Assembly (NCBI GenBank): GCA_903893795.1
Contig: CAITNO010000034.1
Span: 1 to 64,000 of the forward strand
Direction: 5' to 3'
Source of the DNA: Candidatus Hydrogenedentota bacterium
Lineage (GTDB): Bacteria > Hydrogenedentota > Hydrogenedentia > Hydrogenedentales > CAITNO01
Length of the DNA stretch: 64,000 nucleotides
In this document: one piece after another, positions 1-7,880 of the stretch
How positions within the stretch are numbered: position 1 is the stretch's first letter
Layout: each line of letters starts with the position of its first letter
Translations under genes and position numbers: made by a program
The notes under the pieces: generated by a model
The model's input: the letters and a program-made list of their open reading frames with translations, nothing else
What the model was told of the DNA's origin: nothing
Databases searched by the model: none

Positions 1-53
1 CACTGCACGCCCTTGGGCACGCCATAGCGGCTCATCTCCGGTTCTGGAACCAC
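1..53 (-). CDS. Possible N-terminal fragment of a gene leaving the left edge
   Basis: On the minus strand an open frame runs off the left edge. From a GTG at 51-53 it reads VVPEPEMSRYGVPKGVQ, preceded by GAGGGATGGG, which could act as a ribosome binding site. It is too short to recognise. An upstream in-frame TGA near position 93 limits how far the frame can reach. It may be the next gene after lgt, or chance. The rest of the stretch up to the lgt stop (54-255) shows no gene I can support. Confidence 0.2.
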   Translation of the reverse strand, partial: MVPEPEMSRYGVPKGVQ

Positions 54-255
54 CCCATCCCTCGGATAATATCCATGACGCCTGTCTGGCGCTCATTAAC
101 CGGTTGCACTCAAAGCGTGGCTTTTACCACGGTCTGCTAGGTGCGGAATGGAGAACTGGAAGCGTTCTTCCCCGAAATTTCGGACGGGCAGCGGGGGGAA
201 GCGTTGTGAAAGCACCGCTGAAACGCAAGGTCGCGCCCCCAAGACTCCAGTGGGA

Positions 256-1092
256 CTATTTGCGTTCACTGGGGGCAAAGAGATTGCCCTTCCGCCCTCG
301 AACACCTGATATCACCGCCAAATACAGCATTGACGAACCCAGGACCATTGCAAGGCTGATTGTCTGGGAGACCGTCATGCCAAACACGGACCCCGTGCTG
401 TCCCCCCCGAATCCCGTATTTCGGAATATCTCGACCGCATAACGGACCATGCCATACAGGAAAAGGTATGCAAGCACGACCGCACCATCAAACGCCTTGC
501 GCCGTGAATAGACAAGCAACAGCAGGAACACCAGAACCAGACTAACGGTCATATAGATCTGTGTGGGATGGACGGGCAGTGATTGCGGGGCCGAGGAGTT
601 GATCAGCCCCAGTTTAAGCTGCTGCAGCCAGGCAAGGCTGTATTTTGGAAAGCGAACCGCCCAGGGGACGCTGGCCAGACCACCCCAGCAGCATCCGTTC
701 AGGAAACACCCCACCCGCACAATGGCCTCGCCCAGGGCGAGAAAGGGCGCCGCGACATCGCCGCATTTTTGCACGGGGAGTTTACGTGCGTGACAGTAGG
801 CCAGCAGTGCCATGACGCCGCCGACAAGTCCACCGTAAAACACCAGGCCCTCCTCCCAGAGAAACAACGCATGCCAGAGATAACCCGGCCCCGCGTATTG
901 CAGAATCCAAAAGACCTTCGCCCCCAGGAGGGCCCCGAAGAAGACATACACCCCAACGCCGAGTGTCATCGGCAGATGAAGGCGTTTGGCGGCGCGCACG
1001 ACAAAGAATGTGCACACCAGAAATGCGAGCACCATCATGACCGTGTAGGAGGGGAGTCTCAGCCCGAACATTTCAAAGACCGTCGGATGCAT
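256..1092 (-). CDS. lgt: Prolipoprotein diacylglyceryl transferase (Lgt)
   Basis: Integral membrane enzyme that moves diacylglycerol from phosphatidylglycerol to the lipobox cysteine of prelipoproteins, the first step of lipoprotein maturation. About 278 aa with several hydrophobic segments. Family signatures visible are FYGGLVGG, the RVGCFLNGCCWG block corresponding to the conserved Arg-Gly-Asn motif region, VHPTQIY, and a late YGMVRYAVEIFR arginine motif. I chose the ATG at 1092, which AAAGGAG precedes with a short 3-nt spacing; a TTG at 1110 is an alternative but has no ribosome binding site. It is the last gene of a minus-strand run whose six upstream genes all encode lipobox proteins, so it probably sits beside some of its own substrates. 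Confidence 0.95.
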   Translation of the reverse strand: MHPTVFEMFGLRLPSYTVMMVLAFLVCTFFVVRAAKRLHLPMTLGVGVYVFFGALLGAKVFWILQYAGPGYLWHALFLWEEGLVFYGGLVGGVMALLAYCHARKLPVQKCGDVAAPFLALGEAIVRVGCFLNGCCWGGLASVPWAVRFPKYSLAWLQQLKLGLINSSAPQSLPVHPTQIYMTVSLVLVFLLLLVYSRRKAFDGAVVLAYLFLYGMVRYAVEIFRNTGFGGDSTGSVFGMTVSQTISLAMVLGSSMLYLAVISGVRGRKGNLFAPSERK

Positions 1093-1152
1093 AAACTCCT
1101 TTATTGGCAAATTATTCCGTCAGCCAGAGCACGATGTTCTGGCGGGTGCCTG

Positions 1153-2241
1153 TTACTTGGCAAGACGAAACCCGAGATGGGAATAGGAGAACAACGGGTT
1201 GAGGCTGTCGCGGCATGCGGAGCGGCAGTAGTTGCCGGCATCGGACCAGCCACCGCCACGAATCACACGGGCCAACCCTGCAGGCGACTCCCAGGCACTG
1301 CCATCGGTCGGTGCGCCCGCATAGCTGCTGTGATACCAGTCTTGGCACCATTCCCAGACATTTCCGCTCATATCGTAGAGGCCAAAGGCGTTCGCCGTTT
1401 TCTGGCCCGCATCGTGCGATTCAATCACACTGTTGTTCAGGTACCATGCGTAATTGCCGATATCCGCGTAGATAAGGTCATCACCCCAGTAGAAACGTGC
1501 CGCTGGAACATGGTTTCCCGCGCGGCACGCATATTCCCACTCCGCTTCCGAAGGCAGCCGGAACACCGCGCCGGTGGCGGTGTTCAATGCGAGAATAAAG
1601 GACTGGGCATTGTTCCACGAGACCGTATCCACGGGGCGGGCGTCCGTGTCGGCGCCAACGGGCAACATTCCCTGCCCACCCTGGAACCAGGAGGGGTTCG
1701 ACCCGCCCATGACCGCCTTCCATTGCGCCTGGGTCACCTCGTATTTGCCCATCCAGTATCCATCCAAGGCAACCAAATGCGCCGGTCCTTCATCGGAGCC
1801 CCGCTGCTGTTCGGTGTCCAGACTGCCCATCGTGAAGGTTCCCGCCGGGACCCACACCATCTCCAGGGGCACATTGCCGGGAAGCATGACCGTCTCGACA
1901 TAGCCCGCCGCCGGGGGCGCCACCGTGATGAAGTTGAGTTCCAGTGCTGTGTTGCTATCGGCCGGAGTGCTCACTTCCAGCGACACGTTGTAGTTGCCCG
2001 CATCGGCATACACATGGGAGGGGTTCTGCTCTGTGCTCCCGGCGCCGTCGCCAAAGAGCCAGTGCCATGCCGTGATCGGGGTGTCCGCCGGTGCGGATCT
2101 GTCTGTAAACCGCACGGTCAACGGGGCCGTCCCCGACACCGCATCGGCGCTGAAATCGGCCGTGAGTTTTTTCGGACACCCCGTGAGCAAAATGCACGCC
2201 GCCAGCATCCCGATCCCCAAGGTCCAGGTCATCCTGTTCAT
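1153..2241 (-). CDS. Lipoprotein with PKD domain and FGE/SUMF1-fold domain (copy 1)
   Basis: 362 aa, predicted lipoprotein. A signal peptide ends in the lipobox LLTGC. A PKD domain follows at about residues 27-105 (ending with the FGDG and HVYADAGNYNVSLEV motifs), then an FGE-sulfatase (SUMF1) domain at about 125-362 with EYEV-like KYEVTQAQWKAV, RLPSEAEWEYACRAG, GNVWEWCQDWY and the terminal GFRLAK. Of the two copper-binding cysteines of true formylglycine-generating enzymes only one equivalent is present (GNYCRSACR; the first position is Asp), so catalysis is doubtful. GAGGA lies 9 nt before the ATG. It belongs to an array of five paralogues; role unknown, probably surface binding or structure. 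Confidence 0.88.
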   Translation of the reverse strand: MNRMTWTLGIGMLAACILLTGCPKKLTADFSADAVSGTAPLTVRFTDRSAPADTPITAWHWLFGDGAGSTEQNPSHVYADAGNYNVSLEVSTPADSNTALELNFITVAPPAAGYVETVMLPGNVPLEMVWVPAGTFTMGSLDTEQQRGSDEGPAHLVALDGYWMGKYEVTQAQWKAVMGGSNPSWFQGGQGMLPVGADTDARPVDTVSWNNAQSFILALNTATGAVFRLPSEAEWEYACRAGNHVPAARFYWGDDLIYADIGNYAWYLNNSVIESHDAGQKTANAFGLYDMSGNVWEWCQDWYHSSYAGAPTDGSAWESPAGLARVIRGGGWSDAGNYCRSACRDSLNPLFSYSHLGFRLAK

Positions 2242-2362
2242 CTTATACTTTCCTCAACTAGAGTTGCGGTCCACGAAGAACCGGCACCCGCCGAATTTCC
2301 CACTGGACTTCAGTTGGCCACAGTCCCTTCTTCACGGGCACGCCGGCAAGACAGATAGGCGG

Positions 2363-3700
2363 CTACGACCTGGCGATACGGAACCCGATGTTGTAATACG
2401 TGCTCACCGGGATGCTCAGGTCTCGGCGTGCGGTGCGGCAGTCGTAGAATATGCTGCTCACGCTGCCACCCCGAACGTCGCGGGACGTGCCTGATACCGG
2501 CCCCGTCGGATCGGTCTGCGCACCTGAACTGTAGAGGTCGTTCCAGTCACCGCACCACTCCGTAACATTCCCGCTCATGTCATAGCAGCCCACCGGGCTC
2601 ACACTGTTCACCGTCGGGATAGCCCCGTTCGGACTCACCCGAACGCCATCAAACCATGCATCCGGTGCCGTGTACGGCGCCGCCGCCAGCCCGAGAGGGT
2701 TGACATAGTTTAATCCTGTATAGTAGTTGCACCGGTCATCCCCCGTCAGACTGTCGGCCGTAAACCCGTAAATCCAGTGCCGTGCGCCGTCCCACGCCGC
2801 CGCCCGTTCCCATTCCGCCTCGGTGGGCAGGCGATACCCGCCAGGCATCGGCGGTGCCACCGTCAACGGCCACTCCCCGGTGGTCATGTCATAACACTGC
2901 GTCAGCCCCTCCTGTTGGCTCAGCCAGTTGCAGAACGCAGCCGCACCATACCACGACACCAGAACCATCGGATGCATGTCCATCGAATAGACCGTCGTGC
3001 CGGGCAGTCCTGTAATGCTCTTCGACGAAAACATCCCGCCCGCATACTGGATGGTGCAGTCGGGAGACGAGAAGGAGACGATGAGATAGCGGCTGCCGCC
3101 GCTTCCACCGGCGAAAATGTCGCCCACGCCCGCCCAGGGCGTCCCTCCCGCATCACTGTACAGATATCCCTGTACCTTCGCCCAGTTCAACACGTCACAA
3201 TACTTCTTGTTTGTCACCTCGCACCTGCCGATCTGGTACGCGCTAAGCGACACCGAATGCGCCGGCAGTTCATTGAGGCCGGCGTATGTGGCGTCATCCC
3301 CCGCAGCGGTCGGGCCCATGACGAATGTCCCCGCCGGAACCGGCACCATTAGAGGACCTTCCCCGGTAATGAAACCCGGCTTCAGCTTCGTGTCTGTTCC
3401 GTTGGCCGTGGTCACCGCCAGCGAGACGTTGTAGTGGCCTGCGGACGCGTAGGTGTGCGAAGGGTTCTGCACGTTGTCGGTCCCGCCGTCGCCAAAGATC
3501 CACGCCCATTGCGTGATCGGCGAATTGCCGGGGGCGGACAGGTCGGTGAACTGCACCGTCAGGGGCGCCGGGTCCGACGTCACGTCCGCGCTGAAATCCG
3601 CCGTGGGCCCGCCCAAACCCGGCAAACACCCCGTAACGAAAACACACGCGGCGGATAGGAAGAGCACTAGCGTATTGACCGCGAATCTGGATGTAAACAA
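2363..3700 (-). CDS. Lipoprotein with PKD domain and FGE/SUMF1-fold domain (divergent copy 2, TTG start)
   Basis: About 445 aa. The start is inferred to be TTG at 3698-3700 because AAGGAG lies exactly 6 nt upstream and the product then begins with a clean signal peptide ending FVTGC; longer ATG starts add a charged, non-signal N-terminus. Order: lipobox, PKD domain (FGDGGTDNVQNPSHTYAS), FGE-fold domain with AGTFVMG, RLPTEAEWERAA, GNVTEWCGDW and GFRIARS. The FGE domain carries extra loops (about 80 aa longer than its neighbours) and is the most divergent of the array. The copper-site cysteine pair is reduced to one (YDCRTARR). Predicted envelope lipoprotein of unknown ligand. Confidence 0.82.
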   Translation of the reverse strand: MFTSRFAVNTLVLFLSAACVFVTGCLPGLGGPTADFSADVTSDPAPLTVQFTDLSAPGNSPITQWAWIFGDGGTDNVQNPSHTYASAGHYNVSLAVTTANGTDTKLKPGFITGEGPLMVPVPAGTFVMGPTAAGDDATYAGLNELPAHSVSLSAYQIGRCEVTNKKYCDVLNWAKVQGYLYSDAGGTPWAGVGDIFAGGSGGSRYLIVSFSSPDCTIQYAGGMFSSKSITGLPGTTVYSMDMHPMVLVSWYGAAAFCNWLSQQEGLTQCYDMTTGEWPLTVAPPMPGGYRLPTEAEWERAAAWDGARHWIYGFTADSLTGDDRCNYYTGLNYVNPLGLAAAPYTAPDAWFDGVRVSPNGAIPTVNSVSPVGCYDMSGNVTEWCGDWNDLYSSGAQTDPTGPVSGTSRDVRGGSVSSIFYDCRTARRDLSIPVSTYYNIGFRIARS

Positions 3701-3706
3701 GGGGTT

Positions 3707-3712
3707 CTCCTT
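3707..3712 (-). promoter_or_regulatory. Shine-Dalgarno site deciding a TTG start
   Basis: AAGGAG on the minus strand, 6 nt before a TTG codon at 3698-3700. It is the only good ribosome binding site near the start of the divergent PKD/FGE lipoprotein, and the resulting N-terminus is a proper lipoprotein signal peptide. Confidence 0.7.
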
Positions 3713-3841
3713 CCGTTGACGGCCACTGGGCGCGGCCATCTTTGTCTGCCTATGCCTGACAAGCCTGCTCCTTTGCCGCACAGCCCATTCATGGGAAATC
3801 CGACACGCACAAGCCTGCTGAAGAACTTCTACTCAGTGACA

Positions 3842-5440
3842 TCACGGGAAGACCAAATTCTGCAGCCAATCGGTCGTGACCGCGTTAATCAGGGCGGAGG
3901 CGGCAAGGACGGTGTGGTTGTTGGGGTTCGGGCCGTTGAGAAAGTCCCAGTCATCACACCCCGGGGCGGTGAGATAGCCGGCGAGGGACGTGTTGAACAG
4001 CCAGATGGCGTGGTTCATGCCGCGCGCCTCGAGCAGGCTCATCATGTCGCCCACGAAAAGGTCCGCACCCGGCGCCCAACGCTTGGCGCCAAATTCGTTC
4101 GCCGCCACCGGCACGCCGTTGGTGGCCGCAAACGCGTCCATGGGCGCAAGATAACTGTCGAGCCACGCGTGGTTGATCATGACGCCGTCGGCGTCGACGC
4201 CGGGATAGTTGTACGGGACGCCGGGATCTTGACTGGTGTACGTGGAAGGCTCGTACGGGTGGGCCGTGTAAACGGAGCGCGGGTCACCGGTCAACTGGAG
4301 GTAGGGCATCCACGAGATCGCGCTATAGTCCATGCTGCCCACAAGGACGGGGGTGTTGGCGTCCACCTCCCGCACGGCGGCCGCGATGCGCGGGTGCAAC
4401 TGGTTCCAGTCATAAAGCGATCCCGCGTGCGCGGGATAGAATTGTGCGGGGTCCCACCAGTTCCCCCCCAGCAGCACGTTGGAGTTCGGCTCGACCATCA
4501 GGTCGTATCCCACCACAAAGGCCCGGTCTTGATAGCGGTTTGCGGTGTATTTCCACATGGCCGCCCACGCATCCTGCGGGGCCTGGTTTGTCCAGAGGCT
4601 GTTGGTGACGGGAAAGGGCGCCGACAAGTTGAAATCGCTGCGGCCGGGCCCGGACCGCGCGCTGATGACGGCGAACAAACCCGCGTTCTCGGCCATGGTG
4701 AGCAGGGTGTCGAGGTTGTTCTGGACGTCCGTGTCCAGAGCATAGGGCGGAAACTCGGCGTACAGTCCCGGATGCGAGATATTCACATAGTTGGCGCCCA
4801 GCGCGGCGAGTCGGTTGAAGTCGGCCTGCGTATACGGCGGTCCCACAACTCCCCCCCCCAAGAAATCGCCCTCCTGGGCCGGATATGCGCGCCGTTGCGT
4901 GATGTTGGCACCCCGCAGGTGCGTGCCGCCCGTCCACAGGGCAAACTTGTCTTTCAGGAAACTGGCGGTTACCGTGACATTGGCCGTGACATTCGCGTCC
5001 GTGCGCGGGTTTTGCGTCAAGGCGTCGCTCCATTGAACGAAGTAATATCCCGCGGCGGGAACCGCCGTCACCGCCGGGCCGCTGGCGCCATAGTTCACCG
5101 TCAGCATCGGAGGGCCGATGATCGCGCCGTTCGCGCCCGCACCGTAGGCCAGCGTGAACTGCTGCGCGCCCGCGGAAAGCGTCAACGCCACGGCGGCGCC
5201 GGACGCGACAACCGAACCCGCCGCCGGGTCCTGGCTGATCACCTGTCCCACGGGAACAGCCGGGCTGTAGATTTGAGTCACCGCGCCTACCGCCAATCCG
5301 GCGCCGGTGATGGACGCAGATGCCCCGGCCTGCGCGAGGCCAACGACGTCGGGGACGGTTACGGTGGCCGGTTTGCACCCAGTAATCACCAGGCCTGCCG
5401 CCAGCATCCCTATCACCAAGGACCATGACATTTTCTTCAT
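3842..5440 (-). CDS. Lipoprotein with PASTA, InlB-type repeat and GH5-like glycosidase domain
   Basis: 532 aa. ATG at 5438-5440 follows AGGAG by 9 nt. The signal peptide ends VITGC (lipobox). Then come a PASTA domain (about 23-90, VTVPDVVGLAQAGASASI), a divergent InlB/bacterial-repeat domain (about 93-160, YYFVQWSD) and a TIM-barrel domain resembling glycoside hydrolase family 5 (about 165-530). Candidate acid/base Glu is in VGYDLMVEPNSN, where the family's invariant Asn before Glu is Val, and the candidate nucleophile is in PVAANEFGAKRW. Probably a surface glycosidase or a carbohydrate-binding derivative; substrate unknown. It interrupts the FGE-fold lipoprotein array and shares the array's orientation. 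Confidence 0.8.
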   Translation of the reverse strand: MKKMSWSLVIGMLAAGLVITGCKPATVTVPDVVGLAQAGASASITGAGLAVGAVTQIYSPAVPVGQVISQDPAAGSVVASGAAVALTLSAGAQQFTLAYGAGANGAIIGPPMLTVNYGASGPAVTAVPAAGYYFVQWSDALTQNPRTDANVTANVTVTASFLKDKFALWTGGTHLRGANITQRRAYPAQEGDFLGGGVVGPPYTQADFNRLAALGANYVNISHPGLYAEFPPYALDTDVQNNLDTLLTMAENAGLFAVISARSGPGRSDFNLSAPFPVTNSLWTNQAPQDAWAAMWKYTANRYQDRAFVVGYDLMVEPNSNVLLGGNWWDPAQFYPAHAGSLYDWNQLHPRIAAAVREVDANTPVLVGSMDYSAISWMPYLQLTGDPRSVYTAHPYEPSTYTSQDPGVPYNYPGVDADGVMINHAWLDSYLAPMDAFAATNGVPVAANEFGAKRWAPGADLFVGDMMSLLEARGMNHAIWLFNTSLAGYLTAPGCDDWDFLNGPNPNNHTVLAASALINAVTTDWLQNLVFP

Positions 5441-5589
5441 CGCATATTCTCCTGTGTTGGACCGCCCCGGACTGGGAAGGGCCTTCTTGCGCTGCCGCGC
5501 TTCTTGGCTGTTTTGAGCCTGCGCTTCTACATTGGCTCTTTCAAAGATCAAGCTGTAACGCGATAGACGGCAAAGCAATTAGGCGGCAA

Positions 5590-6678
5590 TCATCTGGCAA
5601 GGCGGAAGCCGAGGATGCCGCCCGCACCCGCCGGGTTGTCGCCGTCGCGGTTTGCAGAACGGCAGTTGCCGCCGCCATCGTTCCAGCCACCGCCCCGAGT
5701 CACGCGGAACAGGCCCGTTGGCAACTCCCACGCGCTTCCATCCGGCGGTGCGCCCGCGTAACTGTCGTGGTACCAATCCTGGCACCAATCCCAAACGCTC
5801 CCGCTCATGTCAAACAAGCCAAAGGCATTTGCCGACTTCCCTCCCACATCGTGCGTCTGAAGGCCACTGTTGCCATCATACCACGCATAATTGCCAATCT
5901 CCGCATAGCCCAAGTCGTCCCCCCAGTAGAAGCGCGTCGGCGGAACATGGTTTCCAGCGCGGCAGGCATACTCCCACTCCGCCTCCGAAGGCAGGCGGAA
6001 GGTCTTGCCCGTGGCGGTGTTCAGCGCAATAATGAACGCCTGAACATCATTCCACGAGACCGTCTCCACAGGACGGTTGTCCGTATTCGTGCCTGCGGGC
6101 ACGCCGTTCTGGCCGCCCTGGAAGCCCGAGGGATTTGACCCAGCCATCACCGCCTTCCACTGGGCCTGGGTCACCTCGTACTTGCCCATCCAGAACCCGC
6201 CCAGCGCCACCGAATGCACCGGCCCTTCATTTGCGTTCCGGTCCAGCTCCGTGTTCGGGCTGCCCATCACAAATGCCCCCCCCGGCACCCACACCATCTC
6301 CAGGGGAAAATTGCCGGAAAGCACCACCGTCTGAACCTCGCCCGCAACGGGCGCCGTCGCGTTGATGAAGTTGAGCTTCAGCGCCGTGTTGCTCCCCGCC
6401 GATGCGGTCACCTCCAGCGACACGTTGTACATGCCCGCCGTGGCGTACTCGTGGGAGGGATCCTGCACCGTGCTCTCCGCGCCGTCGCCAAACAGCCGGT
6501 GCCATGCCGTGATCGGCGTGTCGCCCGGGGTGGATGTGTCTGTGAACTGCACCTTCAACGGCGCGGTTCCCGACACCGCATCGGCGCCGAAATCGGCCAC
6601 GAGTTTTTTGGGACACCCCGTGAGCACCAAACACACCGCCACCATTACAGTTCCCACAGTCCAAGGTTTTCTATTCAT
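5590..6678 (-). CDS. Lipoprotein with PKD domain and FGE/SUMF1-fold domain (copy 3)
   Basis: 362 aa from the ATG at 6678, chosen because AGGAG sits 8 nt upstream; the in-frame GTG at 6687 overlaps that site. The lipobox is LVLTGC followed by PKKLVADFGADAVSGTAPLK, nearly the same as in copies 1, 4 and 5. PKD domain, then FGE fold with GAFVMGSPNTELDR, RLPSEAEWEYACRAGNHVPP, SGSVWDWCQDWYHDSY and GFRLAR. Only one of the two FGE copper-site cysteines is present (GGNCRSANR). Likely outer-surface or periplasmic lipoprotein; no function can be assigned beyond the fold. Confidence 0.88.
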   Translation of the reverse strand: MNRKPWTVGTVMVAVCLVLTGCPKKLVADFGADAVSGTAPLKVQFTDTSTPGDTPITAWHRLFGDGAESTVQDPSHEYATAGMYNVSLEVTASAGSNTALKLNFINATAPVAGEVQTVVLSGNFPLEMVWVPGGAFVMGSPNTELDRNANEGPVHSVALGGFWMGKYEVTQAQWKAVMAGSNPSGFQGGQNGVPAGTNTDNRPVETVSWNDVQAFIIALNTATGKTFRLPSEAEWEYACRAGNHVPPTRFYWGDDLGYAEIGNYAWYDGNSGLQTHDVGGKSANAFGLFDMSGSVWDWCQDWYHDSYAGAPPDGSAWELPTGLFRVTRGGGWNDGGGNCRSANRDGDNPAGAGGILGFRLAR

Positions 6679-6746
6679 CAAAGTCACTCCTGTGCTGCGT
6701 TGCGCCGGACCCCCACATTGACTTCAACACTTGAAAAATGGAGCCG

Positions 6747-7838
6747 CTACCTGGCAAGACGAAACCCCACGGATTGATTCGGGAATGAGGGCTGAACCTC
6801 GTAACGGCAGGCTGACCGGCCGTATTTTGGCGCGTCATCCCAACTGCCTCCCCGGCAGGAGTGGTGAGTGCCTGCCGGCAGCTCCCACGCGGTGCCGTCA
6901 GGCGGCGCATCCAGGTAACTGTCGTGATACCAGTCCTGGCACATTTCATAGACATTTCCGACCATGTCGTACAGGCCGAAAGCATTGGCCGTTTTCCCGC
7001 CCACATCGTGCGTTTGACCATCGGCATTGTCCGCATACCAGGCGTAATTGCCAATATCGGTGTATCCCGGGTCGTCGCCCCAGTAGAAGCGGGTCGGCGG
7101 CACATGGTTTCCCGCACGGCAGGCATATTCCCATTCCGCTTCCGAAGGCAATCTGAATGCGTCGCCCGTGGCGGCGTTCAGGGCAAGCAGAAAGGCCTGG
7201 GCGTCATTCCACGATGCGTTCTCCACGGGGCGATGGTTCGTGTCGGCGCCGGCAGCAATCAAAGGGGATTGTCCTGCCTGAAACCGCGAGGGGTTCGACC
7301 CGCCGGCAACCGCCTTCCATTGCTCCTGGGTCACCTCATATCTGCCCACCCAGTATCCATTCAGCGAAACCAGATGCTCAAAATCTTCATCGCCATAACG
7401 GTCCACTTCAGTGAGCGGGCTGCTCATGGTAAAGGTTCCCGGCGCTATCCACACCATCTCCAGGGGCACATTGCCGGGAAGCATGACCGTCTGCACTTCG
7501 CCCGCAACAGGAGCGGTCGCGTTGATGAGACTGAGTTTGAGTTTTGTGTCGCTCCCCCCCGATGCGGTCACTTCCAACGAGACATTGTAGGTGCCCACTG
7601 CGGCATACACATGCAAAGGATTCTGTGCGACGCTTTCCGAACCGTCGCCAAAGAGCCAGTGCCATGCCGCTATCGGCGTGTCGCCCGGCGTGGAGGCGTC
7701 CGTGAACCGCACCGCCAGCGGCGCGGTCCCCGACACTGCATCGGCGGTGAAATCCGCCGTGAGTTTCTTGGGGCACCCCGTGAGCAGCAGACACGCCGCC
7801 AGCATTACAGTTCCCACAGTCCATGACGTCCTGTTCAT
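6747..7838 (-). CDS. Lipoprotein with PKD domain and FGE/SUMF1-fold domain (copy 4)
   Basis: 363 aa with lipobox LLLTGC. AGGAG lies 8 nt before the ATG. The order is the same as its neighbours: PKD domain then FGE fold (GTFTMSSPLTEVDR, RLPSEAEWEYACRAG, GNVYEMCQDWYHDSY, SVGFRLAR). The usual MGS at the start of the FGE fold is MSS, and both copper-site cysteine positions are lost (DDAPKYGRSACR). This copy therefore very probably does not oxidise cysteine to formylglycine. It lies 68 nt from copy 3 and 42 nt from copy 5, consistent with co-transcription. Confidence 0.88.
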   Translation of the reverse strand: MNRTSWTVGTVMLAACLLLTGCPKKLTADFTADAVSGTAPLAVRFTDASTPGDTPIAAWHWLFGDGSESVAQNPLHVYAAVGTYNVSLEVTASGGSDTKLKLSLINATAPVAGEVQTVMLPGNVPLEMVWIAPGTFTMSSPLTEVDRYGDEDFEHLVSLNGYWVGRYEVTQEQWKAVAGGSNPSRFQAGQSPLIAAGADTNHRPVENASWNDAQAFLLALNAATGDAFRLPSEAEWEYACRAGNHVPPTRFYWGDDPGYTDIGNYAWYADNADGQTHDVGGKTANAFGLYDMVGNVYEMCQDWYHDSYLDAPPDGTAWELPAGTHHSCRGGSWDDAPKYGRSACRYEVQPSFPNQSVGFRLAR

Positions 7839-7880
7839 AGCGCTTTCTCCTGTGTTGCGTGGTGCTGCGCCTTGGCGTGA

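Noticed and set aside
583-2358. A 591-codon plus-strand open frame over the lgt/lipoprotein region
   Set aside because: It is antisense to lgt and an FGE-fold lipoprotein whose products match known families. Its composition (many Arg, His, Pro) is typical of a GC-rich shadow frame.
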